Origin: Vitellaria paradoxa
Taxonomy: Eukaryota; Streptophyta; Magnoliopsida; Ericales; Sapotaceae
Assembly (NCBI GenBank): GCA_019916065.1
Contig: CM034240.1
Span: forward strand, 15,981,894-16,045,893
Reading direction: 5' to 3'
DNA length: 64,000 nucleotides
Within the stretch, counting starts at the first letter, position 1. Every line of letters begins with the position of its first letter. Made by a program: the position numbers and the translations under genes. Below are positions 38,346-52,800 of the stretch, one piece after another. A model generated the notes under the pieces. The model searched no databases, had not been told where the DNA came from, and saw only the letters and a list, made by a program, of their open reading frames with translations.

Positions 38346-38508
38346 AAAATTCAAACTCAATATTAACAATTAAAAAAAAATTGCACTTATAAATAAAAAA
38401 GACAGAAGTTACACTCACAAATCCAGAAGGATTATGGGTAGGAAAAAGAAAAATGAGAGAATGGAAATGAAAGGCTTACTTTACACCTTTTTATGTTTAT
38501 AAATTATT

Positions 38509-38662
38509 GGAACAATTTCATATGTATCACTAAAAATTACTGAAAAATTATGAAAATTTTTAAAAATATTTAAAAGTTACTCACTTTTGATCTCACTGTA
38601 CGAATTATAAACTCACAAATTATCTAATTTTATTTTACTTTTTACCACTCTAAACGCAACCC
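38509..38662 (+). mobile_element. Tourist-like MITE, copy C, degraded
   Basis: It shares the internal GATCTCACTGTACGAATTATAA core and the right end CTCTAAACGCAACCC with the 148-bp family. The left end is poorly preserved and no target duplication is clear. Confidence 0.5.
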
Positions 38663-39206
38663 ATATGTAAAATTATAGGAGATTCATCGTGATATATTGT
38701 GAATTTTTTTCCTTTTTGTCTTAATGGGTGAGCATAATTTGACTAAAAACTAAATTCCGAACCAAAATTTTATGGAAATCGAGTTGACTTTGAAAGTGTT
38801 ATTTGATTTATTCGATTTTAATTTTAGATTTTCAAAATTAATTCGATTGAATTTGATTGAGTCCAAAATTGAGCCAAATCAACCGAGGTTCCCCTTAGTC
38901 GAGGGCCAATGGGTGAGGCGTCCCTTGATTTTGTGCTTTCGGATGTATGGGATTGGTCCAGCCATCTCCCAATTTCAGTAACGCTAAGGAGTCTTTGGTT
39001 TACCAAAATTCCAAAAAAATTTACAAAAAAATTACTAATTTATTTCAATTGAATTTCACCACGTTTCACTTTTTCTGCAATTCTTTTTTTTTATCATTTT
39101 ACAATCCAAACGCCCCCTAACTCAAGGGGTTATTTGGAAAAACATTTTTTCAAAATTTTTTATATCAGATTTTGAACTATTTTACTTAAAATTAAAACTA
39201 AAACTA

Positions 39207-39354
39207 AGGTGCGTTTAGAATGACAAAAAAAGAAATAAAATGAGAAAATTTGTGAATTCATAATTCGTGCAGTAAAATAAAAAGTGAGTAATTTTTAAAA
39301 GTTTTTAGAAATTTTTAAAATTTTTCACCGATTTTTAACAAACTAAATGCACCC
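39207..39354 (-). mobile_element. 148-bp Tourist-like MITE, copy D
   Basis: Same length as copy A and in opposite orientation. Ends are AGGTGCGTTTAG and, from the right, GGGTGCATTTAG, with a CTA duplication at 39204-39206 and 39355-39357. The core CATAATTCGTGCAGTAAAAT aligns with copy A. Confidence 0.75.
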
Positions 39355-39359
39355 CTAGT

Positions 39360-40600
39360 ATATAAAAAAAAAATCTCATAAAAAATCTCTAAAGTTCACA
39401 ATATATACATATACACAAACGAGGTTTTAATTTTTCATAATTAAGGGAAAACATATAAATGGCCACATGGTTATAAATATAGACAAATTTTTTAACGAAA
39501 TTCTTTTATGGGAAAAATTCAGTTAAATTTCAATCCGAAAGTTCAATATTTCAGAAAATTTCCTTCTTATATTTCGGGAAAAAAGTTTGCTTTTTTCTTT
39601 TGTAAACGGAGAAATGTCATGGAACTTAATATATCTACAACTTTGTATCTAATCAGTCTGGTTTGCTATTTTTTGCATATTAGGATCATTCCGTCTTTCT
39701 TTCCAATTATTATTTTTTTATCTTCTCTATATTTTATGTCCTTCAAATTGAGGTATCATTTCTAAATGTCGGGTTAGCACCTGCCACCTAGCTAGCTTTT
39801 TTTTCTTTTTTCCCCACACTATAACAGTTAATTGTTGGGTCATTTCTAAATTACGAAATTACTTTTTTCTTAAATATTGTAGGTATGTAAATTATTAAAC
39901 CAACAAATAAGGTTGACCCCATCAGGAAAATAGACCCTTTTTAACAATAGGCATATGAATTTTTAAACCAACAAATAGGATCGACCTTTTTTCCTAATGA
40001 GGTTGACCCCTCTACCAGAAGGCATGTGAAAGCTTGGGGCATTTATGTGTTCAAGAGTAATTTTTATAAAATAGCGTGAAGTATTAAGGATATATGTCAA
40101 TATATAAATTTATTAGAAAAATTAAGACAAAAAAGTTAGTTATCTTAGCTTCCCGAATACAAAAAAAAACTAATTTTTTTTGTAACTAACTACTAGCTAG
40201 CTACGAAAAGCCAACTATTCTAATTGCCAAACCAAGCCTGATTTTATCATTTCAACTCTATATGCAATTTTAATAATTTTATTGAACTATATGTTTATTT
40301 AATTTTTTTTCTTTTTTTTTGTCAAAATTCATGAACTTACAACACCCAAATAAAATCCAATATTGCACTGGTGCACAAAGTTATAGAGATTATGCAATCT
40401 CCAATTAATCAAACACTGCTATTACAAACTTTACTAACACCCAAACAAACCCCCAACACTTCTGATTCAGTCATGTATGTATTTCTGCATGCATCCAACA
40501 GATTCTCTTTATACTCCACCAGTCCAGACAAAAAAAAAAAAAACTCAGCACATTATTTGATGAGAAGCTAATTCTCCCTTGGCGAAGTACTTCTTCAGAT
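39360..40600. other. intergenic, partly 3' flank of the prune-like gene
   Basis: AT-rich; repeated GACCCCATCAGG/GTTGACCCC words near 39912 and 40000 suggest a small duplication. The last ~200 bases before 40602 are probably 3' untranslated region of the minus-strand gene. No other gene is visible. Confidence 0.4.
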
Positions 40601-40601
40601 A

Positions 40602-43600
40602 TCAGCAATTTGAATTCCCACCAAAGTCTTCCAAGAGCTTCTCAATGGTCTTCCTCGACGTAACCTTATCAATCTCAAATACTTTCATCTCATCTCTTAG
40701 ACCTGCATAGCACAACCATTTAAGTGAAAAATTGCGCATTTGCTTCGAAGTGGGCATGCATAGATGGATCACGAGGACTAGTTTTGTTCATAAACGTAAA
40801 GCCACAAGGAAGCCACCAGAATGCTTATGCCAAAACATTTGCGTAATAGGTTTCTCTCTCTCTCTCTCTCTCTCAACAAAATGAATACCGCAGAGAAAGT
40901 GTACTTTTCAGTCTTATTTTACGTCCAATACCTCTATGCATGTGTGGACCCAAACAAGGCCCAGCAAGAGCAATCGCCCCACTTATTTGAAAAATTACAC
41001 TAAAGTTCTGTTGATTTTACTATTTTTTCTTATTTATATTTTTTTTTTGGCATGTTGTGCCCATACTGTATTTTTTTTTGCTTTCATTCACTCAGTTCCA
41101 TCAAAGGATGGGCCCAGTAAGAGCGATCGCCCCACTTATTTCAAAAATTACACTAAAATTCTATTGATTTTACTATTTTTTTCTTATTTATATATATATA
41201 TATTTTGCATGTTGTGCCCATACTGTATTTTTATTTTTGCTTTCATTCACTCAGTTCCATCAGAGATGGTAATTGTACTTAGTATTTTACCTTATGACAG
41301 GAACAGAGCCCCTAAAAAGAGTCTTTTCCCCATGTTATAATGCCCAACATAAACGTCAACTAAATGTGGTGAGCGTGCACCAACAATAGGATTTGTTCAC
41401 TAAATCTGGATTCCAACATTCATAATACATTAAAGCAAAAAGAAATCTGACCTGGTAGATCCTGAACCCTAAGTGGCAGTTGGGAAGAATTTGAATTGAA
41501 GAAATCAAGCAGACATTTCATAAGCTCCGCAGATTCAACAGAGACCAGGATCTCTCTCTAAATTACACCAGCGAGATGGAAGTGGTCAGAAGATTGACAT
41601 ATTTATGATGAATAGAAGAAATCTCTACAAATTGTCAAAACCATATCATCAGAATTTGGCATTGTGCAGGTTATGACTTGAGATGCAGTGACTGGGATCC
41701 AAGGCTTGGTCATTCAGAAAAATATTAGACCTTGTTGTTATGGTTTCAGAAATGTCTTGAAAACATGATTTCATGAAGTGTTATAAAAACTGACTCTGAT
41801 TCAAAAAATGTGTTTTGTGGTTATAATAGGAAATTGGGTTTTAAACCATAGTATAAAAAATAAAATGTATAGAATATAAAAAAATTATATGTATAGAAAT
41901 GCAAAATAGTAAATATATAATTTAGAGGGCATGCATGCAAGCGCGCGCACAATTTGGTCTAACACCACCAAAAATATCTTTTGGATGGACTCGTGTATAT
42001 ATATATATATATAGTAATCTTAGTTAGGACAGCACAAGACCTTAATATCTACACAAGTTGAACAGAATATTATGTTGGTCTCCATTGTTTTATTTGAATA
42101 TCAGTTTTATTATTTTAATCTTGTGAAGACATGTAAGAAGTCATTATATTCACACTGAATTTAGCATTGATGGTATATCAAGAATATGCATGTACTCTGC
42201 AATTCAATACACTCCGAGTATCAGAGGTCAAAAAATGGCGCATTGGTAACTATCAACGAGAATAAGATGAAAAAATAATTAAAAGACCTGGTGTTATTAT
42301 GTCTAATCAAAAAGATTGTAATATACATTCTAAAGGCCAGATGTTGGTTAACACTGAAGATCAATGCACACAACTGTTAACATGAAGTGAAAAAATCCAT
42401 TAATCACACACTTGGGGGGGGGGGGAGATAGTTTGTCCAAACCTTGAAGTTCTTCTGAGAATCGTAATAACCAGAAACAATCATGAGCAGCCGAAGTTTC
42501 TCAAACTCTGGATTTCAAAAGAAAAGGCATAATAAAAGAAGTCACTTCTCCATAATGAAAACCCAGATGTCCAAGTATGAGATCACAGAATTCAAATATG
42601 AAAAATGAAGCTTGACAAAATTTCACCAACCACTGTGGGAATTTATGACCATACCAGATTTCTAAAATAATACATTACAACAGTGAAGATTCAACTGTAT
42701 GAAAAGCACGACTTTAGAGTGCCATTAATAAAAGGTTGAAAAGAATAAATAGGAGAAAGCACAAAAAAGCATGCTAGCCTTCATTGGTGATATCCATTAT
42801 ATTCTAAATAAAATACCAACCACAAAGTTGCACATATGCTTCCATGTCGTGTCAGTTAATCTTGCACGTGATAAACAAAATAGCAGAAAGAGGATACATA
42901 AGAAAGACCTTTGTTTGTAATTGGCTCGTAGATTTTTCCATATTTTTGTGTGATGTTAATCTTGTTTATTGGAAATAAAATACAAAGCCAGGAGTTTGCA
43001 GACAACAATGGAAAGTACAACTTAAATGTAGCCTGCGCACAACAGCAAGCTAGAAGCTACTCCCAATAAGTGATGCAACAGCAGAGTACGGCACATATGT
43101 TTTGACGGAAAATGATTGTGAACCAACAGAAAAAAAAATAACAATAATACAATAAAATGGAAAAAGGAAACTAGGACAAGGCCCAAATGGTGATGATATA
43201 AACAACAAAGATGCCATGTTAGAATGGTATCTGCTGCATCCGTGTACATATCTCGAAATTTAATATGAAACATGATTGATATTTCACTCACTCCGGAAAT
43301 GGGTGATTTCTTGCACTGAAGTATCACCATGAGCCAGAAGTTGACCAACTGAAATGCCAATGGAACTCATCCCAATATGCGACACCATCATTCTTGAACC
43401 AGTACTGTCCGGTTTACCTAAGTTAACAATTTTCACATCAACGGAATGCATAAAAAAGCAAGCAGCAGACGAGAGCATATATATCTAGGTGGAATAGCAG
43501 TTCATGAAAATGCATAACATACTTTGCAAGAAAAGGAAATCAACCACTGGTATAAATTATTTTCACAAGTAAACCTGTAGAGAAAATAGTTGTGCATGGC

Positions 43601-46600
43601 ATAAAACAGAAGCAATACAGAGGGAAACCTATTCTCACAATATCGGATTTACTTGTATCTCTGCAGTGAACAGATGATATAAAATACACATGAAGGTAAC
43701 TACAAAAGGCCCGTTTGGAGTAAGAAAAAATAAGATTAATTGAGATAAAATGTGGTTTGAAGTTAATTTTGGCACTATTTTTTTGAAAAGTCACAAACCG
43801 TGGGAACGATTTTCCAAATCCGTTCCCACGGATTCAAAAAAATTCACAAAAAACGACAATGGTACTCATTTGAAAGCTCTCGACACGAAAAATTGATTGT
43901 ATAAAAAATTTACACATTCGGTTAACCTATTTCTAGATTTTTTATTTTTTTAGCGAAATATTAGAATTTTTTGAAATTAGTGATGACGGGAAAATTAAAT
44001 GTAAAGGAGTTGTTAGAGATTTATAGAGATTTTTAGTATTTTATCTTGATGTCAAACGGGACCAAAGAAAACATTAGAAGGGCGGCCCTTCAAAACCTTG
44101 ATGTCGGGGGGTCACTTTGAATGAGAGAAATGATTGATCTTATTGGTATAATTCAATTTGCTTTTTAGCCACTAACATCAAAGTTGCATGACATGGGCTG
44201 TCTTACTGGTTTGTGAGCTTTAATTTGGGCAGGGTATTCCGACAATTTCAAGTATTGCTGGATGTTGGCTGTCTTATTGGTTTGCCTTTATTTTGGTTAA
44301 AGTATCATAGCTTTTCATATATTGAAGTCGTAATCCTAATAAGAGGAAGAGAAATTCAGCAGCTTGCTAATATATTTCCATTTTTTTGTCCTGTATAGCG
44401 GATTTCTAAGAATTCGTGAGAAGCTCTGGAAGAATGCATAATCCAACAAAGTCTTATTGAAAAATAACTAATTTACTATTCTGAAGTGACTGTACAACCG
44501 CAGAACAGCTCCAATTTCTTCCCTTGAACTCTACCCTATATCCCTAATCAATCTAACCTTTCTCCTATCCCTTTTGCCTAAAATGTTTCAATATTCCAAG
44601 CCTTCATTGGTTGCGGCCTAAAATTTCCAACGACTAACACTGACAGGCCAACCTGATAGTCCAAGCATTGGAATTGAGTTATAAAGTTCTATAATTTGAA
44701 TAATTATGTTATCTTCACAGGGGCATTTAAGATATGATTAATGTTATCCGGTTTGGTCACCCTTCATGTATGGAAGATTAAATTACATGATTTCATGAAC
44801 TTCAACGTCATGGATGAATTAGACAAAGTTTTGAAATACAGAAGCTTGCATCAAAAACTAAAAAAAGGACAAGTTCAGACCTACTCTTGTCCACTTTTTG
44901 AAATCCTTCCGCAAGATATCTCCTACTCTGAGGCTGGATACATCATAAATTTATATCTCACTGCAAAAATGGTAATTATGTCTTTAAAACGGGCCCTATA
45001 ATCAATTCTGAAAAAGAATTCAAACTTGAAAGGAAACTAATTAATTCAGTAATGTTCAAAAACATACAGATCTGGTAAAGACCATTGCTTCCAAATCGAC
45101 CAGCCCCTTTAATCAGTAATGTGGCCATGTACTTATCCTTGGAAGTACACTGAGGGTTAGTCAAGTTTCCAGTATCCAAGAGTATGCCTGCTAACTGCAT
45201 GTTAATGTAAAGATAAGAAAAACTCAAATTTGCCAAATATTTTGGCACGTAAAGAAAATAAGAAAAAGAAAATAAAAAAAAAAAGTTTCAAAAATACATA
45301 TATCACAGGCCAAATAGCAGAAACAAAGATCAAACCGAGCAGAGGCTGTTTTACAAAATCATGATGGAATGTTCTTTGGCAGGCCAAAGGGAGAAAACAA
45401 GAAGTAAATAAAGACACAAGGACTTTTACACCAGGGGAACAATATAGTTCTAACTATGAGAACACTGATGAAGGACAAGTGCCCAGAACACTATCCTGCA
45501 AGTAGAGCCTTTTTTTTTTTTTTTTGCCTTCAACAGTCTCCTATTCTTAAGATACAGTCTCCTACAAACTTATGCAGAACAAGTGTGATGAAAACACTTC
45601 TACAAGATACCCACCAACATTGAAATTGGGTAGCCAGGTTTAGAATTGCATCACAAAAGTTTCAAGAAAGCTTGAAACACTTCACATCTAAAACCCATTC
45701 AATATTACCAAAAAAAGAAATCATGTATTAATATCCAATAAAAAAGAAATCATATATTAATATCCAATAACATGAACAGAAACTCGATTCATGGGTAACC
45801 ATTACAGCCCATTCCAATAAACTATAAAATTACCAAATTAATCTGACAGAAACTAAATACCAAAGCACTTAAACCTAAAAATAAGCATAAGGTAAGCGCC
45901 ATACCATTAAAATTCAAAACTATATGAGTATTCCATTGCTTCCTTTGAACTTTTTTTTTTATTATTCATATAGATTGCATAATACAACATATCACAACTC
46001 AACTCAACAAAGCCAGCCCCAAACTCCTCAAGGTTGGCTACATGATCTCCATTCATTTATATGGATTGCATAATAATCTAAAAAATGTAAAAATTTTTAG
46101 ATGTAAAAATAAGACCCTACTGAGACTAACCATGTAGGGTTCTAAGAGGGTTTCACCTGAAAAAACAAAGTAATAACAAATGCTGGTGCTTCTTAAATAT
46201 ATTTCTCCGAACTTTTATGGCCTCTATCAAATAAATCACTAATCTGAAACTATTTAACTGAGAAGTCCTATCTATACCATTACAAAGCAAACACTAGGGG
46301 CATTTGGTGCTTCAAATTTAATGAAGCTTTAAATTTGGAGGAGCATTTTTTTTTCTTCCTATAATATCCTTAAACTCCCTATAACTATCTATAACTTCAA
46401 TGGACTAAAAGTAAATTTTTTATAACTATCACATAATTAAGCAATTTCACCTATTTATATTTTTATCTTGCTTAAATGCCCTTTAACTACCCCCTAATTT
46501 TGTAACTTCTTTATTTTTCTTTAAGTGCTCCTTAATTAGGTATATTTACTTAAATAACCTTAACTACTTATTATTTACTATTTGAGTCACCTTTGTTTTT

Positions 46601-46786
46601 TTTTAAATATAATTTTATATTAATTAGAATAAAATATAATAAAAATCAAACATATGGAGTGTGCCTACTTCTAGTTTGCACATAGGTTTAAGATACTGCT
46701 AAATGTTCTGGAAGGGAAGAAAGGCAAGAATCATTAAGCACAACAGTAAGTTTAACCAACCAACTAGGTCTTGGATACTCTGACAC

Positions 46787-46817
<31 letters not shown>

Positions 46818-49800
46818 CACAAAGCAGTAAAACGTAAAAGCAGTAAAAAAAAAAAAAAGGAAAAATATGGGAACTTGGCAGTTTAGAAGCACTATGTACC
46901 AGAAGTCGACTGATTCCTTGCCCAGCCAATAGCGCAGGTGAAACCATTGCAAACTTTTCAGCAATAAGTGCACAGCATGAGCAATCCTGCAATCAAGAAC
47001 AACCACATTCATCTGACTGAACGAACAACCAGAAGATGGCTAATCGTAAAATAGGAACATTAAGTATCTGCCTGCAATGTGTTCAATATGGATGGAGCCG
47101 GCACTGTAAATTTTCTAAGTGTGTCCTTTCAGAGGGAAATTTCATCTTAATTTCAGTCCTTACAGGTAAATAAATAACAATGCTTGACCTCCATTTCCTT
47201 TACTCAAGTCATGCTTTTTTTAATTGTAGGAAACACAGGGAAGATTTTACAATTAAGACAAATTTTCAAACCTGTCTGGAACTTGCAACCTTCAGTTTCT
47301 CTCAAACTAGAGTTTTGAGTGGTACTTCTTTTTTCATTTTATTCCACACACTGATTGAACTAGGTCCTGGTAGACAAAAGAATTATTTTTCCTTTCCATA
47401 GGGACAAGGAGATTGGCTCTAGCCATAAGAAGAATGATCGGCTTATATAACTTACTTCTGGCAATTACGCACCAAAAACCAAATTTTATTAAGGATGTGT
47501 TTGGAGTGATCAAAAGTGAGATAAAATGTGGTTTGGGAAAATTTTTTGCGTTTGGTGCACACATCTCAGACCGCATTTTTTGAGATAAACAGTAGAATTC
47601 CCATTCCGACAGATTAGATTTCCATTTGGATGGATTCAAAATTTTGTATCAGTCATGACCTTGCAGATAAAACTGGACTTGAAACGGTTTCTACAATCCA
47701 TTAGGGATGGAAGTTGCTGTGCAATATCCGTCAGAATGGGTTCTGCAATCCCCAAAAAAAATAGTCAGCAATGTGGTGTTTATTAATACGCTTGGGAGTC
47801 TGGGTGAGAATGGTAACAAAATTTTTGCGATTGATTAACCGATTCCAATTATCGACTTTTATTTTCGAAGTTGTGTTGGAACTTTTTTCGAACTGAGAGA
47901 ATGAAGAATGTGTAAAAAATGTAATAGAGACTATGTCAGAGATTTTTAGAAATGTTCCACCAAAAGTTTTGGTGTACCAAACACAGCCCTAATGTGGATT
48001 TGATACAGACAATACATACCACTTGATATAACAAAACAGTAAAATGGGATAAAGGTTCCAGTTCAAAGATCTTACACATCGGCATTTAATAATACAATGC
48101 ACTCGGTGATTGTTATTTTAAAATTTATTCTAACTAGTTGATGTGCCTTCTAATTAGTCACCTATCTCAGGGTGATCTCTCTTTGTCACCTGTTCCTTCT
48201 CTACACCCAGCATTCACTATCTCTCAATTCAGTTATCCTCTACACCCCCGAGTATCCTCCTCTAAGCAACCTTCTTGATGAAACATATATTGTTATGGGA
48301 TTAGAGCTTATGTAAAAGGGTCATTGATGTTCTTAACCAGCATCAGTGCGTTCAACACCCATGGTGCTGGTTCTATTTATTATTTATTTATTTATTTATT
48401 TTGTTATCACTTCAAATATGTGGTGTTATGGGATGGAGTTTGTGCTGCTCTCCAATAAATATTTGGAGAGAAACTAATGAGGTTTGCCCATCTATCAAAT
48501 AGATGAGCCAGTAAAATCAGTTTTGGTTGCTTTAATTGAAGGCTGACCACCACAATAGCCAATATGCCTACTTCATACAAAGGAAAATCTATCTTACAGT
48601 GTTTAGAGACTTAATTCACGTATATTCATAGTTGTGGTTGTTAACTTCATGTTTTATGGTTGATCTATATTTGGTAATTTCAAGTTTAACTGGACATGAA
48701 CTATGCGATGGGTCCATGGTAATCTTGAATGAAGTGAAGATATTGGTCACTATATGCATTTTTTTTAAGTCTAGAAAGGCTTAAGTCATTTTGTCAAAGT
48801 CATGTCGGTTATAGTTGAACTATGTGACCGATGATATTCACAACACTGCATAACCATTTTTCAGCCAGAATCCCTACAAAACCTTTTTCAGTACCATTTG
48901 GCTTCAATCTACAAAGGAACATCTTAAAATGTTGTTGGCTAGAAAACTACAGTTGCTTTTCCCTACCATTCAGCAACTATAATTTTCCAAATGACATAGA
49001 ACTTTCTTCATTGAGTCAATTCCAACCCCTTCATCACCTGGAAACTTTAGAACACTTCTACTCTACTATACTTGCATAAGCTTTCCAAAACCAAATCACA
49101 CCCTTCACTCAAATTGAAAAACAAATGTTATCTAGAATTCATAATTTGTTCCTACATCACCTGGTAAAAAATAAAATCAAATAAAAATATGCAGGATGAA
49201 CACTCTGCCAATAACATTTCATCACAGGATATAGTGAAATATCAAATTATGTTGCAGAAAGACCCACTAATATCTAAAAATTTATGATTTTTCAGCTTGT
49301 AAGAACTGCTAAAAAACTTTCCACATGAATTAAGAAGCCCATCCCTTCCTAATGATGCAACTAATGAACTTTAATTACAATAGAGCAGATTATCCAGAAA
49401 AACCATAACATTTTAATGTTGAGTTATTATTGTTGTACCTGTCCCACAGTAATAGTCTGAACCCAAGGATATGCGGGATCCCCCTGCACAATGGAGGGAA
49501 GAAAACACTTGAACATATATTTCCTTATCTTGAAGTTGTCTGAATTCAAGAAAGATTAATGAACATTCTACCATAACGAGAAAGATTAATACACCGTTCT
49601 GCAATTGAAGATTTCCACCAAGGCCTCCTTTAGTGCCTGTACCAGGTAGCAGTTGCAAATGTTTATCATCTCCAATGGTCAATGGTGAAAATCAAGCAAA
49701 ATTTCCATTACCTCTGTTTGGCAGGAATCCTATCCCCGTTTAGTAAAACTAGCTTAAGACTCCCAAATAGATCATAATATGACAGATCAATCTGCTTAAC

Positions 49801-52800
49801 ATTCAGCATTTAGAAAACGAATTTTAGTTTTGACAGGTAAAGAAATTTAAGCTACAATTTCAGGTCACTTAAAGAAACAAGAGAGTTTTTCTATTCTAGA
49901 CTAGTAAAGCCACAAGGGAGATCTCCACCAACATAGTTATAGAATGTAGAAAGCAGGCAAAGCAGGGGAGGAAAGCAAGTTTTCATATTTTGAGATACTG
50001 TTTCTGAGCATGACATAATAAAATTAAATGATCCAACCCTTTCTCACATTTTCTTATAATCTTTTGGGTGTCTGGATTTTGTAAAGAAGCATAACCATCC
50101 TTGTTCCATCAAAAGTCACTTATTTTCCCTGAGATTATCCCATGATAACTGACATTAGGCGTAGAGGGCATTATTACCACTTCCACAATAAAAAAGAAAA
50201 GAAAATAGAGACGGGTTGAACCTCTAGAGCTGAGTTGAATAGAAATTAACATTAGGCAACCTGTTGGCTTAAAATAATTAAAACCTTTGTTTTGGCCTTC
50301 AAAAGCCCAAAACAACCACCACCTCTTATTCAACTCCAGACAACAGCCTCAACAGTCACCAAGGTCATCCACCATTATAACAAATATGAGGAAATATTCT
50401 AATGTAGCACGGCATGTTGATATAGTTTTAAAGCTTGTTTTGTTTTTTTTTTTTTTCCTTTTCTTTTTGGCTTTTATTGCAGTTTGGCTGCATCACACAA
50501 TGTCAAAAAGACATTTTTTTCTAGAAATAATAGGGATGGCAATCAATCAGGTGCCAGATTTTGCTCAATCCTACCGACCCTCATTGAAAAACCCTCTGAA
50601 TAACCACTCCCATACTTCTATGAGTTTAAACTCCCATCCCATACCCATTTATTGTAACATTTCTAAAACTCGTGCTCAGCCGAATTAAGCTAAATGGCTC
50701 AAGTAGACCCGAAAACCACCCAAGTATTATTCCAACATAGCACCTAAGAAAATCTTAAAGAAAATATTTTTAAATTATCAACAAGAAAATATAGATTGAA
50801 AAAGACAAACCACTACCAATCTAATACAACTTAAGAAAAAGAAACAAACAAACAAAGAAGAAGACAGTATGAGAGATAAAAACTAGTTGAAGCTGATGAA
50901 ATTAAGCACAAGTAACTTAAAGTTCTAAAACACTAAATAAAAAAGAATCACCTATTTGTGTCTTATTGTAATAGAGAGGTATTTATGCATTACTCTAGGA
51001 ACAAAATATTGTTTACTTTCCATGAAACACTGTTTCCGTTTACTAAAAGCCCAAAACAAAACACTCATGGAATAATAATTCTAATGTTCCATCAAAATAT
51101 AGTAAAGCACACCAAAATACAATATAATATACCGAAATAATAAGTTTTTTAATTAATTTATTATTTGAATCTCATAAATGTAAATAGATATCAATTTATG
51201 TCTCTAAATGTTTCCATATGCATGCTAACCAAAGCAACACACCAAAATGAAAGTTTAATCTTTGGTATTATGTAATGTATGCAGGGCATTTTAATACAAT
51301 CAATCCAGCAATGGGGTTGATTGTGGCATACCAAGTATGAAACTAACCCAACCTAAACCCATTTCAAGCATAAACCTTCTCCCCAAAATTGATCACAAAC
51401 TGTTTATACAAATCTCATTCCCATTAGGATATGGGACCAACTTTTTCATGTCAAATTGTCATCCCTAGGAAATATTTCTCTTCATAGTTCTATATTGAGT
51501 TAAGAGATATCCCAACTCCAATAGGACTTGAGTTTCCCTTCCAAAACAAAGCCTTTGACTTCTAGAATATATTTAAAAAAAAAAAAGACTCATACTTAAA
51601 TATGTGTGTATATATATATATATGTAACTTAATATCTTAAAAAAGAGGATATTAAAGGGGGGTGTATATTTTGATAAATTATGTAATAGTTGCCACGAGA
51701 AAAATTTGGAAGTCCTTAGTAACCCTATCAATGATAGTGTTAGTTTTATAGATACAATTAGATTTGTAGCAATAAAAAGGAGGCTATGAAGAAAATAAAT
51801 AACAGAAAAGTTTTAGATTCAGATGCTATAACGATTGAAGTTTGGAAGTGCTTAGGAGATAATGTGACAATTTGGTTGACAAAATTTCTACTTTAAGTCC
51901 TTATCTTTGTACTTTGGTTACAGATGAGCTTACCAAGCATACTCAAGACGACATTCTTTAGTGTATGTTGTTTGTAGATCATATTGTATGATAGATAAGA
52001 CTTGGCCTATGGTTTAAGTTAGAGTTTTTTATGAAAATATCCTTCAAACTATCCCTCTTTTCTATTTCATCTTCAAACTATCAAATGCACCTATTACACC
52101 TTCGAATTATACAATTTCGTTCTATTTTGTTTAAACACTAACTCCATCCATTAAAGTTAACGGAAAAATTGTCACGTGCGAGTCATGTGACTTCTTTTAC
52201 CCCACCCCACGGGCATAATGGTCAATCCATGTCTAATTAGATTAACTAATTAATTTAATTTAATTATTTGATTTAGAAGAAACAAAGAAAAAAAAAGGAG
52301 TGGATACAAATTATATTTTTTTAAGAGAAATACATAGACTCCGTTTGATAACATTTATATTTACTGATTTAGGAAAATGAAAACTTAAACAAAAAAAACG
52401 AAAACAAAAAAAAAAGTGTTTTCAATCCATTTTTGTTGCATCATATTAAAACGAATTATTTTATTTAAATATTTTATTAAATTAAAATTATTTTTAATAA
52501 TCTAATTAATTATATTTATATGAAATATATTTTATTAAATTATTTTCAATAAATAATTAAATTAAATTAAATTAATTAGACATAGATTGATCATTATGTC
52601 CCTGGAGTGGGGTAAAAAAAGGTCACATGACTCGCAAATGATAATTTTTCCGTTAACATTAATGGAGGAGTTAGTATCCAGACCAAATAGAACGGAATTA
52701 GATAGTTCAAGAATATGATAAGTGCATTTGATAGTTTGAGGATAAAATAGAAAAAAGAAAAAAATAGAAAAAAGAGGGATAGTTTGAGAGATATTTTCAT

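Noticed and set aside
43708..47989. Treating the 43.7-kb and 47.5-kb MITEs as copies of one element
   Set aside because: They share one internal 18-base word and end style but differ in length (356 vs 497) and flanks; relatedness is possible but full-length identity is not supported.
48831..49079. 82-residue plus-strand frame
   Set aside because: Intronic and antisense to the prune-like gene, no domain, no supporting splice sites.
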